Numbered from the stretch's first letter, positions 1 through 7,473 are shown. The stretch is DNA of 64,000 nucleotides from Planococcus rifietoensis (GCF_001465795.2 NZ_CP013659.2:3441012-3505011); one strand, 5' to 3'. Notes: generated by a model not told the origin, from the letters alone. Made by a program: numbers and translations.

Positions 1-141
1 GAGCGCTTCAGCGAGTTCGGTGTCAACCAGTTTCTCACCAGGCTGTAAGGTGCCGTCAATGATCCATTGCTGCAATTGTAAGTGGGCACTTTCTTTAGCG
101 GAAACGCGTACCGGCCTTGTATGGTCTACAGGAATCGGCAT
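1..141 (-). CDS. GntR-family transcriptional regulator, first 47 residues (gene runs off the left edge)
   Basis: The 47 visible codons begin with ATG behind an AAAGGAG ribosome site 10 nt upstream. The segment LQQWIIDGTLQPGEKLVDTE is the classic start of the GntR winged-helix domain, in which a helix is followed by G-x-L-x-P-G-x-x-L and then the first residues of the E-x-x-L-A helix. GntR proteins of this type are ligand-responsive repressors. The effector domain lies outside the window, so the subfamily (FadR/VanR-like is suggested by the short N-terminus) and the target cannot be given. The gene is divergent from the SpoIIAA-like pair. Confidence 0.8.
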   Translation of the reverse strand, partial: MPIPVDHTRPVRVSAKESAHLQLQQWIIDGTLQPGEKLVDTELAEAL

Positions 142-243
142 AGTAAATCTCCTTTCGAAATTATCTGACTCCATTATACACTAATCTGCAAAGCAATAAA
201 ATGCAGAATGCAATATATCTAAAACGCTGATTTGCGAATGTCA

Positions 244-268
244 GTTTGATGCCCTCTGTAAAGGGAAT
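244..268 (+). promoter_or_regulatory. Sigma-B-type promoter for the SpoIIAA-like pair
   Basis: GTTTGA at 244-249 and GGGAAT at 263-268 are separated by 13 nt. This fits the Bacillales sigma-B consensus GTTTAA-N13..15-GGGTAT with one mismatch in each box. The start codon lies 37 nt downstream. The same two hexamers with the same spacing recur at 44932-44956. Confidence 0.6.
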
Positions 269-304
269 AACAGCATTATCAGGAAACTTTAAGGAGGAGC
301 CGCC

Positions 305-664
305 ATGCTATCATTCTTTACCAGTAAAGACGAACAAACCTTTGCTATCGAAGTCGAGGGCAAAGTAACCAAAGACGATTTGAAGAAATTTGACAATGTG
401 GTGTTCGAAAAATTCCGCAACGATCAGAAATTTAATGTGTACGCCGTGATCGGCGATATCGACACGCCTACAGCGGGCGCCATGTTCGAAGAGTTGGCCA
501 TCGATGCCAAACGCTGGAGCCAATACAATAAACTCGCGGTCGTCAGTGAAAAAGACTGGCTCGACAAAGTATCGGGCGCACTCGACAAACTGCCTGGCGT
601 GCAAGCCAAACATTTCCCAATGGACCAGATGGAAGCAGCCTGGGATTGGATAAAGGAGAGGTGA
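305..664 (+). CDS. SpoIIAA-like (STAS-fold) small protein, copy 1
   Basis: A 119-residue soluble protein with the pattern of the SpoIIAA-like family: an N-terminal strand with A-I-E-V-E-G-K-V, then K-D-D-L-K-K-F-D, and a C-terminal W-D-W-I. The fold resembles STAS anti-sigma-factor antagonists, but no conserved phosphorylatable Ser/Thr loop is obvious. The function of the family is unknown; a lipid-binding or stress role has been suggested for relatives. The start is fixed by AAGGAGGAG 7 nt upstream. A paralogue follows after 6 nt in the same transcript, and the pair sits behind a sigma-B-type promoter, so a general-stress role is inferred. Confidence 0.7.
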   Translation: MLSFFTSKDEQTFAIEVEGKVTKDDLKKFDNVVFEKFRNDQKFNVYAVIGDIDTPTAGAMFEELAIDAKRWSQYNKLAVVSEKDWLDKVSGALDKLPGVQAKHFPMDQMEAAWDWIKER

Positions 665-670
665 CGAGAT

Positions 671-1027
671 ATGTTGTCAATTGTACCGAGCAAAGACATC
701 GAAACGATTGCGATTGAAGTGGAAGGGCGTGCCAGCAAAGCCGATATCGAAAAACTGGATCATGTCATCCGCGACAAAGTGAGCGAAAAAGGACATTTCA
801 ATATGTATGCCATCATTTACAAAGTGGAAGATTCAACTTTGTTCGATGCGGCAGATAGTGCGGTAATCGACCGGCACAGCTGGAGCCAAGCGCGCAAATT
901 CGCGGTTATCAGCGAAAGGGACTGGACCTCGGCAGCGAGCGGCTGGCAAGGCTTCGCGGACGGCCTGGAAACTCGCCATTTCAACCTCGACGAAATGAAC
1001 GATGCATGGGAATGGATGCAAGAATAA
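671..1027 (+). CDS. SpoIIAA-like (STAS-fold) small protein, copy 2
   Basis: A 118-residue paralogue of the preceding protein. Both share the I-A-I-E-V-E-G core, a central R-x-S-W-S-Q motif, the V-I-S-E-R/K-D-W strand and a terminal W-E/D-W. The two genes are 6 nt apart and the ribosome site (GGAGAGG) overlaps the end of copy 1, so they are co-transcribed and probably coupled. Tandem duplication followed by divergence is the simplest history, and the products could form a heterodimer. No catalytic residues are recognised. A strong terminator follows. Confidence 0.7.
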   Translation: MLSIVPSKDIETIAIEVEGRASKADIEKLDHVIRDKVSEKGHFNMYAIIYKVEDSTLFDAADSAVIDRHSWSQARKFAVISERDWTSAASGWQGFADGLETRHFNLDEMNDAWEWMQE

Positions 1028-1040
1028 CCAATGAATACAA

Positions 1041-1075
1041 AGCGTTCCGCATTGCTGCGGAGCGCTTTTTTCTTT
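1041..1075 (+). terminator. Rho-independent terminator after the SpoIIAA-like pair
   Basis: An 11-bp stem (AGCGTTCCGCA paired with TGCGGAGCGCT, one mismatch) with a 4-nt loop, followed by a T run. Confidence 0.85.
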
Positions 1076-1138
1076 TGAGAGGATTATGCAGATATAAAGA
1101 TAGAAGTTGAAATTTAGTGATTACAATAGCTTGCGCTA

Positions 1139-1285
1139 TGAGACTTCGTTTCAGGGGGCTGCTTTCCGAGGGGCGGGTGTTGAGCCAATGTGCGGCAAAG
1201 AGAGCCGCACATTTGTCTCGCCAGCCCGCGCGGTCCCTCAGGAGTCAGCCCCCTTCCACTCCGTCTCTAGTTTTAGAGTGAAAGA
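1139..1285 (+). repeat. Structured intergenic element A, copy 1
   Basis: About 147 bp that fold as nested stems: AGGGGGCTG (1153-1161) with CAGCCCCCT (1246-1254), GAGGG with CCCTC, GCGGG with CCCGC, and an apical hairpin AATGTGCGGC/GCCGCACATT. A second copy lies at 10733-10886 and a more distant relative inside the element at 28307-28543. Between copies the apical stem changes from GTGCGGC/GCCGCAC to GTACGGC/GCCGTAC, and the outer G run and its C partner both gain one base. The pairing is therefore conserved while the sequence varies. There is no coding potential of note. Similar GC-rich stem repeats are known between genes in Bacillales; the function is unknown. Confidence 0.75.
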
Positions 1286-1430
1286 TCATTTTTTGCTCAT
1301 TAAATATTAAATGTAGAAACAATTCAGGTTTTCTAGCTCAAGTTATCTTTGGAGTAGAGAAGCGAGCTAATCCTGATACTGCCACCAACATTTTCGACTA
1401 AAGCACAAATGTGCCAGACACTACATCACA

Positions 1431-1680
1431 GGAGGCGATTCCCCCGCTAGCCGGCAACTGACTAAAGAAGCAGACCTAGTTGAACGCACCTTAGGCAATG
1501 AAATCACTCAGCCGCCGAGCGACAAGGGTGAGCCGACGCAGTAAGACAAGTGTCCTTCTTGGCTTGCTGCCAAAGGCCAACCCAAAGCACGGCGGCGACT
1601 ACTCAGGCGAAACTCAAACAAAGGCAAAAACAATTCGACAAGTAAACTCTCACTAGCTTCTAGCTTCTTATACATTTCTT
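1431..1680 (+). repeat. Structured tandem unit U1 (GCGA-loop hairpin plus 86-nt hairpin)
   Basis: The unit opens with GGAG-GCGA-TTCC and carries a long imperfect hairpin at 1511-1596. From outside in, the stems are GCCGCCG/CGGCGGC, GGGTgaGCC/GGCcaACCC, and GCAGTAAGACAAG (1538-1550) with CTTGGCTTGCTGC (1558-1570) closing a 7-nt loop TGTCCTT. Three further units in the window share this layout with compensatory changes (see U2-U4). The GNRA-type GCGA loop appears only when the plus strand is read as RNA, which favours that strand. The unit lies 145 bp downstream of element A, as at the second locus. It could be a non-coding RNA gene or a structured mobile repeat. Confidence 0.6.
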
Positions 1681-1915
1681 CCGGGAAGCGATTCCCCAAC
1701 TAGCTACAGAAGCCGGACTGACTAAACATTCTTCACTCAATGAAATCACTCAGCCGCCGAGCGTAAAGGGGTGAGCCGATGCCGTAAGCCAAGTGTCCTT
1801 CTTGGCTTACGGCTAAAGGCCAACCCAAAGTCCGGCGGCGACTACTCAGACGAAACTCAAACAGAAGCAAAAACAATTCAACATCTAAACTCCCACTATC
1901 TTTTCCAATCATGTC
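1681..1915 (+). repeat. Structured tandem unit U2
   Basis: The tetraloop hairpin GGGAA-GCGA-TTCCC is at 1683-1696 and the long hairpin at 1753-1839 (87 nt). The inner stem GCCGTAAGCCAAG/CTTGGCTTACGGC is perfect over 13 bp. Relative to U1, the third pair has changed from A-T to C-G on both sides. The outer stem GCCGCCG/CGGCGGC is kept. U2 follows U1 head to tail with a period of about 245 bp. Confidence 0.6.
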
Positions 1916-1985
1916 CCGGGAAGCGATTCCCCTACTAACCTGAAGCTCCGATAGAACATCAAACACATTTCCACAAGTTAACCCT
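1916..1985 (+). repeat. Orphan start of a third tandem unit
   Basis: A third GGGAA-GCGA-TTCCC hairpin (1918-1931) is followed by unit-like sequence ending in CTCGCTATCTTC, but the 86-nt hairpin is absent. It looks like a truncated unit. Confidence 0.5.
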
Positions 1986-1996
1986 CGCTATCTTCA

Positions 1997-2200
1997 CTAA
2001 GCTTCTTCAATACGCACAAGCTCAGCACGCACGATGTGGAAGAGGTTCAAGACAAGCGTCTTGCCCGCTGTATCTTCAACCGGAAGCAGGCTGACGGCAA
2101 TGCCGATGAAATGGTCTTCCAGTGCGCCTTCAATGCGGATGCCTTCCAGCATGTCGCCATTGGTCAGCAGGATGTTGTAGATGTAGTATTTCTTTTTCAC
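1997..2200 (-). CDS. Small conserved-looking protein of unknown function (67 aa, GTG start)
   Basis: The reading frame is open far upstream, but the start is set by GGAGGAG 6 nt before GTG at 2200. The protein begins V-K-K-K-Y-Y-I-Y-N-I-L-L-T-N-G-D and ends R-A-E-L-V-R-I-E-E-A. The alternating strands and N-G-D-x-x-E-G turn resemble a small beta-barrel (Sm- or SH3-like), but no family is assigned. It has no signal or membrane segment. It is divergent from the methyltransferase gene and its 3' end abuts the structured repeats. Confidence 0.55.
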   Translation of the reverse strand: MKKKYYIYNILLTNGDMLEGIRIEGALEDHFIGIAVSLLPVEDTAGKTLVLNLFHIVRAELVRIEEA

Positions 2201-2321
2201 GACGGCTCCTCCTTTCCTTATCCAATTCAATGAAAAGGGCCTTTGAAAGTGGGCAGGGCGACGGATTTCCTTTACACTGATTATAATGCAAAACGCAACG
2301 GCATAGATAGGATGAGGAATT

Positions 2322-3512
2322 GTGAGAAACGAAATGACGGTAACAGTGAAAGATGTTTTGAGAAATGAATTGGCGAAAGGGTCTCCGCTCATCACAAAAT
2401 ACGGATTGATGAGTGAAATCGATGCACCGGAAGGCACATTGCTGCGCCTCGTTGATAAAGATGGGGAATATTTGGGCACAGGTTATTACGGCGAACAGAA
2501 CAAAGGCGCTGGCTGGATCTTGACGAGAAACCAAGACGAGGCAGTCGGCCAAGCCTTTATCGAACGCAAGCTGGAATTGGCGTTCAGCCGCCGCGAGAAA
2601 TTCTTCAACAATCCGGAGACGACCGCTTTCCGTGTCTTCAACGGCGAAGGCGATGGTTTCGGCGGGTTGACGATCGATTATTATGCCGGATTCTACCTGC
2701 TGTCCTGGTATAGCGAAGGCGTCTATTCGTTCCGCGAAGACGTCGTGGCAGCTTTGGAGAATGTAGTGGAATGCATCGGAATCTATGAGAAAAAACGGTT
2801 TGATACGAAAGGCCAGTATATCGAAGACGATGATTTCGTATCGGGCGAGCGTGGGGAATTCCCATTGATCGTCCAAGAAAATGGCATGAATTTTGCGGTG
2901 TATTTGAACGACGGCGCAATGACCGGCATCTTCCTCGACCAGCGCGATGTGCGCCAGGCGATCCGCACGAAATACGCAGACGGCAAAACGGTGCTCAATA
3001 CCTTTTCTTACACAGGGGCCTTTTCAGTAGCGGCGGCGCTTGGCGGAGCGGACAAGACGACGAGCGTGGATCTCGCGAAGCGCAGCTCGGCGAAAACGAT
3101 CGAGCAGTTCAGCATCAACGGCATTGATTTTGACGAGCAGGACATTCTGGTGATGGATGTCTTCAATTATTTCAAATACGCGAAGCGCAAAAACCTAAAC
3201 TTTGATATGGTCGTCCTCGATCCCCCAAGTTTTGCGCGCTCGAAAAAGCACGTTTTCAGTGCGGCGAAAGATTACACTAATTTGATGAAAGAAACGATCG
3301 ATATTACGGCGCCGGAAGGCTTGATCGTCGCTTCGACCAACAGCGCTTCATTCAATATGAAGAAGTTCACCCAAATGATCGATAAAGCTTTTAAAGATAA
3401 AAACCAGAAATACAAAGTGGTGGAGACTTATAGCCTGCCGGTCGATTTCCATGTCGACAGAAGATTCCCGGAAGGCGATTATTTGAAAGTGCTTTTCCTC
3501 CGTTTACTGTAA
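2322..3512 (+). CDS. Class I SAM-dependent rRNA methyltransferase, RlmI-like (COG1092)
   Basis: A 396-residue protein with an N-terminal PUA-like RNA-binding domain (about 1-80), a central domain and a C-terminal Rossmann methyltransferase. The SAM loop is F-S-Y-T-G-A-F-S-V-A-A (about 228-238) and motif IV is V-L-D-P-P-S-F-A-R (about 300). Relatives methylate 23S rRNA. In E. coli RlmI, a m5C enzyme, the motif VI region reads F-S-C-S; here it reads S-T-N-S-A-S, so the catalytic Cys appears to be missing and a different product base is possible. The GTG start is chosen because AGGA lies 9 nt upstream; an ATG 12 nt further on is the alternative. Confidence 0.85.
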   Translation: MRNEMTVTVKDVLRNELAKGSPLITKYGLMSEIDAPEGTLLRLVDKDGEYLGTGYYGEQNKGAGWILTRNQDEAVGQAFIERKLELAFSRREKFFNNPETTAFRVFNGEGDGFGGLTIDYYAGFYLLSWYSEGVYSFREDVVAALENVVECIGIYEKKRFDTKGQYIEDDDFVSGERGEFPLIVQENGMNFAVYLNDGAMTGIFLDQRDVRQAIRTKYADGKTVLNTFSYTGAFSVAAALGGADKTTSVDLAKRSSAKTIEQFSINGIDFDEQDILVMDVFNYFKYAKRKNLNFDMVVLDPPSFARSKKHVFSAAKDYTNLMKETIDITAPEGLIVASTNSASFNMKKFTQMIDKAFKDKNQKYKVVETYSLPVDFHVDRRFPEGDYLKVLFLRLL

Positions 3513-3533
3513 GGCGGGCTCATAAGCAGAAAC

Positions 3534-3583
3534 AAAGAGCGCAGATGGGCATTCAAAGGCGAATGTGCAACTGCGCTTTTTGT
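3534..3583 (+). terminator. Terminator after the rRNA methyltransferase gene
   Basis: A long stem: GAGCGCAG pairs with CTGCGCTTT and an inner CATTC/GAATG pairs across a 6-nt loop, followed by TTTTT. Confidence 0.75.
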
Positions 3584-3656
3584 GCATTTTATTGCTGGAT
3601 CAGATTGGTTTATAATGGAAAAAAAGAACGTGATTACTTAATTTGGAGGCGGCATA

Positions 3657-4871
3657 ATGGCAAAAGCAATATCCTCATCTTCGCTCGCAGGGAACCCGGT
3701 TTATCCGGTGATGTTCGCGATCGGCGGTGTCCATTTACTGAATGATTCCTTGCAGGCAGTGATTCCAGCAATGTTCCCGATTTTAGAGAAGGACCTGGGC
3801 TTGTCCTTCACACAGCTCGGGCTGATCGCTTTTGCGCTCAATATGGTGGCGTCTGTCTTGCAGCCAGTCATCGGGTTTGCAAGCGATAAAAAGCCGATGC
3901 CTTATGCATTGCCGCTTGGTATGGTGTTCTCGTTCATTGGGATCGCAGGCTTGGCGTTTGCGCCCGAGTATTGGCTCATCTTATTGTCGGTCATTTTTCT
4001 CGGTTTCGGTTCTGCGGTCTTTCATCCGGAAGGTTCGCGCGTGTCGTATATGGCAGCGGGATCAAGACGCGGCTTGTCGCAATCGATTTACCAAGTCGGG
4101 GGCAATTCTGGGCAAGCGCTGGCGCCTTTGATCAGTGCCTTTATCCTGGTGCCGCTTGGGCAACGGGGAGCGGCCTTGTTTCTTTTTGTCGCAGCACTCG
4201 GCATTTTCGTATTATCCAAAATTTCCGCCTGGTACAAGGCACAGTTAGAGCGCGATAAGCTGGAGAAAGTGAAAAAAACGGTGCTGTCTTCTTTGCCGCC
4301 TTTGACGAAAAAGCAGGTGGGCACTGCTTTGACTTTGCTGTTGTTGATCATTTTCGCGCGCACTTTTTACATAACGACGATCACCAGTTTTTATATTTTC
4401 CATTTAATGGATAATTATGGTGTGACGATTCAGCAAGGGCAAATGTTCATCTTCCTATTTCTCGGAATCGGGGCGTTCGGGACCTTTTTCGGCGGCCCAC
4501 TTGCAGACCGCATCGGCCGCAAGCGCGTCATTGTGCTGTCGTTGCTCGTACCGATTCCGTTGGCGCTGGTGCTGCCGTATGTGGCCTTGCCGATTGTCGC
4601 TGTCATTCTTGCCGTATTGGGCTTTTTCCTTATGTTGAGCTTTTCTGTCATGGTCGTCTACGCCCAGGAACTCGTACCGAGCAGAATCGGCACGATGTCC
4701 GGGCTGACAGTCGGCTTGGCATTTGGCATGGGGGCCATTGGAGCGGTCGCGATCGGTGTGTTGATGGATTCGATCGGCGTTTATGAAACGATGGTCATTA
4801 TTTCCGTGCTGCCGATACTCGGGCTGGTTGGCCTCGCTTTGCCGAAAGACCGGAAAATTGCTGCCGCGTAA
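3657..4871 (+). CDS. MFS efflux transporter, fosmidomycin-resistance (Fsr)-like
   Basis: A 404-residue protein with about 12 hydrophobic segments and a basic central loop (about 185-215), the usual MFS two-half layout. The segment G-G-V-H-L-L-N-D-S-L-Q near residue 23 and F-H-P-E-G-S-R near 122 are typical of Fsr-type transporters, which export fosmidomycin and related compounds by proton antiport. The second-half loop D-R-I-G-R-K is the MFS signature. The GGAGG site lies 7 nt upstream, and a -10-like TATAAT lies at 3611-3616. It is followed 32 bp later by an ABC exporter gene, so a joint drug-export unit is plausible. The real substrate is unknown. Confidence 0.85.
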   Translation: MAKAISSSSLAGNPVYPVMFAIGGVHLLNDSLQAVIPAMFPILEKDLGLSFTQLGLIAFALNMVASVLQPVIGFASDKKPMPYALPLGMVFSFIGIAGLAFAPEYWLILLSVIFLGFGSAVFHPEGSRVSYMAAGSRRGLSQSIYQVGGNSGQALAPLISAFILVPLGQRGAALFLFVAALGIFVLSKISAWYKAQLERDKLEKVKKTVLSSLPPLTKKQVGTALTLLLLIIFARTFYITTITSFYIFHLMDNYGVTIQQGQMFIFLFLGIGAFGTFFGGPLADRIGRKRVIVLSLLVPIPLALVLPYVALPIVAVILAVLGFFLMLSFSVMVVYAQELVPSRIGTMSGLTVGLAFGMGAIGAVAIGVLMDSIGVYETMVIISVLPILGLVGLALPKDRKIAAA

Positions 4872-4903
4872 ATGGCTTGGCCGGATAGATAGGAGATGGA
4901 GTT

Positions 4904-6643
4904 ATGGAATCAATTCAGAAAAAACAAAGCATCAAGCCGTTTTTCACACTGTTAACGTCGATTAAAATCCCGAAATGGGCGCTCGTTTTTGGGCTGGCGA
5001 CCAGTTTAGTCACGACCATCGTCGGCTTGCTTGTCCCGTTGCTGACGAGAGAGTTAGTGGACGGGTTTTCAGTGGAGGCATTGAGCGGAGGATTGATTGC
5101 CGCGCTTGCCGCTGCTTTTATCGTGCAGGCGGTCATTAACGGCGTATCGATTTATTTATTGAGCATGGTCGGGCAGCGGATTGTGGCTGGGCTGCGCGAG
5201 CGCATGTGGCTTCATTTGCTACGTTTGCGTGTTGGCTATTTCGACCAGCACGCAAGCGGGCAAACGGTGAGCCGTGTCGTCAACGATACCGGCATCGTCA
5301 GGAATCTCATCACCGATCATTTCCCGAATTTCGTGACCGGCATCATTACGATCATCGGGGCGGTCGCGATCCTTCTGGTGCTGGACTGGAAAATGACTTT
5401 GATCATGATGCTCGCAGTGCCGTTGACAATTGCCATCATGATTCCTTTAGGACGCAAGATGGCGAAGATTTCCCGCAGCTTGCAGGATGAAACCGCCGTA
5501 TTCACGGGCGACGTCCAGCAGACGCTCGGGGAAATCCGCTTGATGAAATCATCGACAGCGGAACGAGTGGAAGAACAGCGCGGGTTGTCGGGCGTCCAGA
5601 AATTATACGGGCTCGGCATGAGAGAAGCGAAAGTCTATGCTTTGATCGGCCCGCTGATGTACTTGGTTGTTATGGTCGTTATCGTGATGATCATCGGCTA
5701 CGGCGGTATCCGTGTATCGGAAGGGTCGATGTCGACCGGATCCTTAGTCGCTTTTCTTCTGTATTTGTTCCAGATTGTTGTGCCGCTCGCTACGTTTGCG
5801 CGGTTCTTTACAGAGTTGCAAAAAGCCAGAGGGGCGACAGAACGCATTATCGATATTTTGGAACTGCCACGTGAAGAACAACATCGCGGCATCGAACTGG
5901 ACATCACCGGCAAAACACTGCGCCTTGAAGACGTCAGTTTTGCATACGAAAACGGCGAGCCAGTGTTGCAGGGCGTGTCGTTTGAAGCGCGGCCTGGCCA
6001 GAAGATTGCGTTTGCTGGGCCGAGCGGTGGAGGCAAGACCACCATTTTCGGATTGATTGAGCGCTTTTACGAACCGACCGCCGGCACCATTACAATCGGT
6101 GATGTGCCGATTGGGGATGTGGCGATCGCTTCTTGGCGCGACCAGATCGGCTATGTATCACAGGAAAGTGCCATGATGGGCGGGACGATCCGTGCCAATC
6201 TGACTTATGGCTTGCCGGATGCGGACAGTTATGCAGATGAAGAGTTGTGGCGCGTCTCCCGCATGGCGTACGCTGAGGAATTCATCGCTTCGTTTCCGGA
6301 CGGATTGGATACACAAGTCGGGGAGCGCGGCGTCAAATTGTCCGGTGGGCAAAGACAGCGCATTGCCATCGCCCGCGCATTTTTGCGCGATCCAAAATTA
6401 TTGATGATGGACGAGGCGACAGCGAGCCTCGACAGCCAGTCGGAAGGCATCGTCGGCCAGGCGCTTGGCCGCTTAATGGAAGGGCGCACGACATTGGTCA
6501 TCGCCCATCGGTTGTCGACAATCGTCGATGCCGATCAGATTGTCTTTATCGAAGGTGGTCGGGTCACCGGCATCGGGAACCACCGAGAACTGACCGGGAA
6601 GCATGCACTATACCGCGAATTCGCCGAGCAGCAATTAACCTAA
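4904..6643 (+). CDS. ABC multidrug half-exporter, BmrA/LmrA-like
   Basis: A 579-residue half-transporter. An N-terminal six-helix exporter domain (about 25-315) is fused to an ATPase domain with Walker A G-P-S-G-G-G-K-T-T, Q-loop Y-V-S-Q-E, signature L-S-G-G-Q-R-Q-R, Walker B L-L-M-M-D-E-A-T and switch His in I-A-H-R-L-S. The length and the N-terminal pattern match B. subtilis BmrA, a homodimeric drug exporter. It lies 32 bp behind the MFS gene. A TipA-type MerR regulator gene starts 62 bp after its stop, which suggests a drug-inducible locus. Nothing in the family motifs is missing. Confidence 0.9.
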   Translation: MESIQKKQSIKPFFTLLTSIKIPKWALVFGLATSLVTTIVGLLVPLLTRELVDGFSVEALSGGLIAALAAAFIVQAVINGVSIYLLSMVGQRIVAGLRERMWLHLLRLRVGYFDQHASGQTVSRVVNDTGIVRNLITDHFPNFVTGIITIIGAVAILLVLDWKMTLIMMLAVPLTIAIMIPLGRKMAKISRSLQDETAVFTGDVQQTLGEIRLMKSSTAERVEEQRGLSGVQKLYGLGMREAKVYALIGPLMYLVVMVVIVMIIGYGGIRVSEGSMSTGSLVAFLLYLFQIVVPLATFARFFTELQKARGATERIIDILELPREEQHRGIELDITGKTLRLEDVSFAYENGEPVLQGVSFEARPGQKIAFAGPSGGGKTTIFGLIERFYEPTAGTITIGDVPIGDVAIASWRDQIGYVSQESAMMGGTIRANLTYGLPDADSYADEELWRVSRMAYAEEFIASFPDGLDTQVGERGVKLSGGQRQRIAIARAFLRDPKLLMMDEATASLDSQSEGIVGQALGRLMEGRTTLVIAHRLSTIVDADQIVFIEGGRVTGIGNHRELTGKHALYREFAEQQLT

Positions 6644-6652
6644 TGTTTTTTC

Positions 6653-6683
6653 TTGAGATTGACGCAACGTCAAGGTTTATGAT
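6653..6683 (+). promoter_or_regulatory. MerR-type promoter/operator with 19-bp spacer
   Basis: The -35 TTGAGA (6653-6658) and -10 TATGAT (6678-6683) are 19 bp apart, the stretched spacing that MerR-family activators untwist. The spacer holds a perfect 15-bp palindrome TTGACGCAACGTCAA (6659-6673). It lies just upstream of the MerR gene, as expected for autoregulation. Confidence 0.8.
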
Positions 6684-6705
6684 GAAGTCATCAGGAGGTG
6701 GCGGT

Positions 6706-7467
6706 ATGTATACCGTGCAGAAATTGGCAACGCTTGCCGGCGTGAGTGCGCGGACTTTGCGCTATTACGATTCGATCGGCTTATTGACGCCGCAAAAAAA
6801 CGACTCCGGCTACCGGGTGTACGGAAGTGCAGAAATTGATCGTCTCCAGCTCATCTTATTTTACCGAGAGCTCGGTTTTGGGCTTCATGATATCGCGAAG
6901 CTGTTGGACGAGCCGGGTTTTGATGAAACCGAAGCATTGATCGGGCAGCGGGAACAATTGATGCGGGAACGCAGCCGCCTGGACCTTTTGATTACAAATG
7001 TGGAGAAAACGATTTCCACAAAACAAGGGGAGAGTCGAATGGCAGATCATGAAAAGTTCGAAGGATTCAAGAAGCAGCTGGTTGAGGGCAATGAAGCGGC
7101 TTACGGGAAAGAAATCCGCGAGAAATACGGCGACGCGGAAGTCGACCGTTCAAACGCCAAAATGCTCGGCATGGGCCAGGAACAATATGAAGCATTCAAA
7201 CGCCTTGAGCAAGAGATACTGAAAAAGTTGGAGCATGCACTGAAAGAAGGCGAACCAGCGGGAACCGCGGGACAGGAAATTGCCGATTTACACCGACAGT
7301 GGCTGGGGTTTACATGGGGCAGCTATGAACCGAAAGCTCACGCTGGACTGGCGGAAATGTATGTCGCGGATGAACGCTTCGCAGCCTATTATGAAAAAGC
7401 CGGCGAAGGGGCAGCGAAATATTTGCGGGATGCGATCATTGCCTATACAGATCAGCAAGATGAATAA
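6706..7467 (+). CDS. MerR-family regulator with TipAS-type ligand-binding domain
   Basis: A 253-residue protein. Residues 1-70 are the MerR winged helix (V-Q-K-L-A-T-L-A-G-V-S-A-R-T-L-R-Y-Y-D), followed by a dimerisation helix to about 115. A C-terminal helical domain of about 130 residues matches TipAS, the drug-recognition fold that binds thiopeptides and other antibiotics. The frame is open back to 6643, but that extension would cross the promoter; the GGAGGTG site 7 nt before 6706 sets the start. The position next to an ABC exporter, together with its own 19-bp-spacer operator, suggests it senses a drug and activates this locus. Confidence 0.88.
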   Translation: MYTVQKLATLAGVSARTLRYYDSIGLLTPQKNDSGYRVYGSAEIDRLQLILFYRELGFGLHDIAKLLDEPGFDETEALIGQREQLMRERSRLDLLITNVEKTISTKQGESRMADHEKFEGFKKQLVEGNEAAYGKEIREKYGDAEVDRSNAKMLGMGQEQYEAFKRLEQEILKKLEHALKEGEPAGTAGQEIADLHRQWLGFTWGSYEPKAHAGLAEMYVADERFAAYYEKAGEGAAKYLRDAIIAYTDQQDE

Positions 7468-7473
7468 AAATGG

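Noticed and set aside
1107-1310. Plus-strand 67-codon frame across element A
   Set aside because: It is made of the GC-rich stems; the second copy differs by a base insertion in the outer stem that would shift the frame.
1508-1966. Minus-strand frames inside U1 and U2 (and 11332-11520 in U4) with a shared A-L-G-W-P-L-A-x-S-Q-E translation
   Set aside because: The shared peptide comes from the repeat itself. The frames lack ribosome sites, and changes between copies follow base pairing rather than codon position.
1431-1985. CRISPR array
   Set aside because: The repeats are ~240 bp, few and structured, with no short regular spacers and no cas genes.
2130-2876. 248-codon frame antisense to the rRNA methyltransferase gene
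   Set aside because: It lies opposite a complete, recogn­ised gene, has no ribosome site, and its translation shows no domain.
6643-6705. Start of the MerR gene at the stop of the ABC gene
   Set aside because: The extension would contain the -35, operator and -10; the GGAGGTG site before 6706 is much better.
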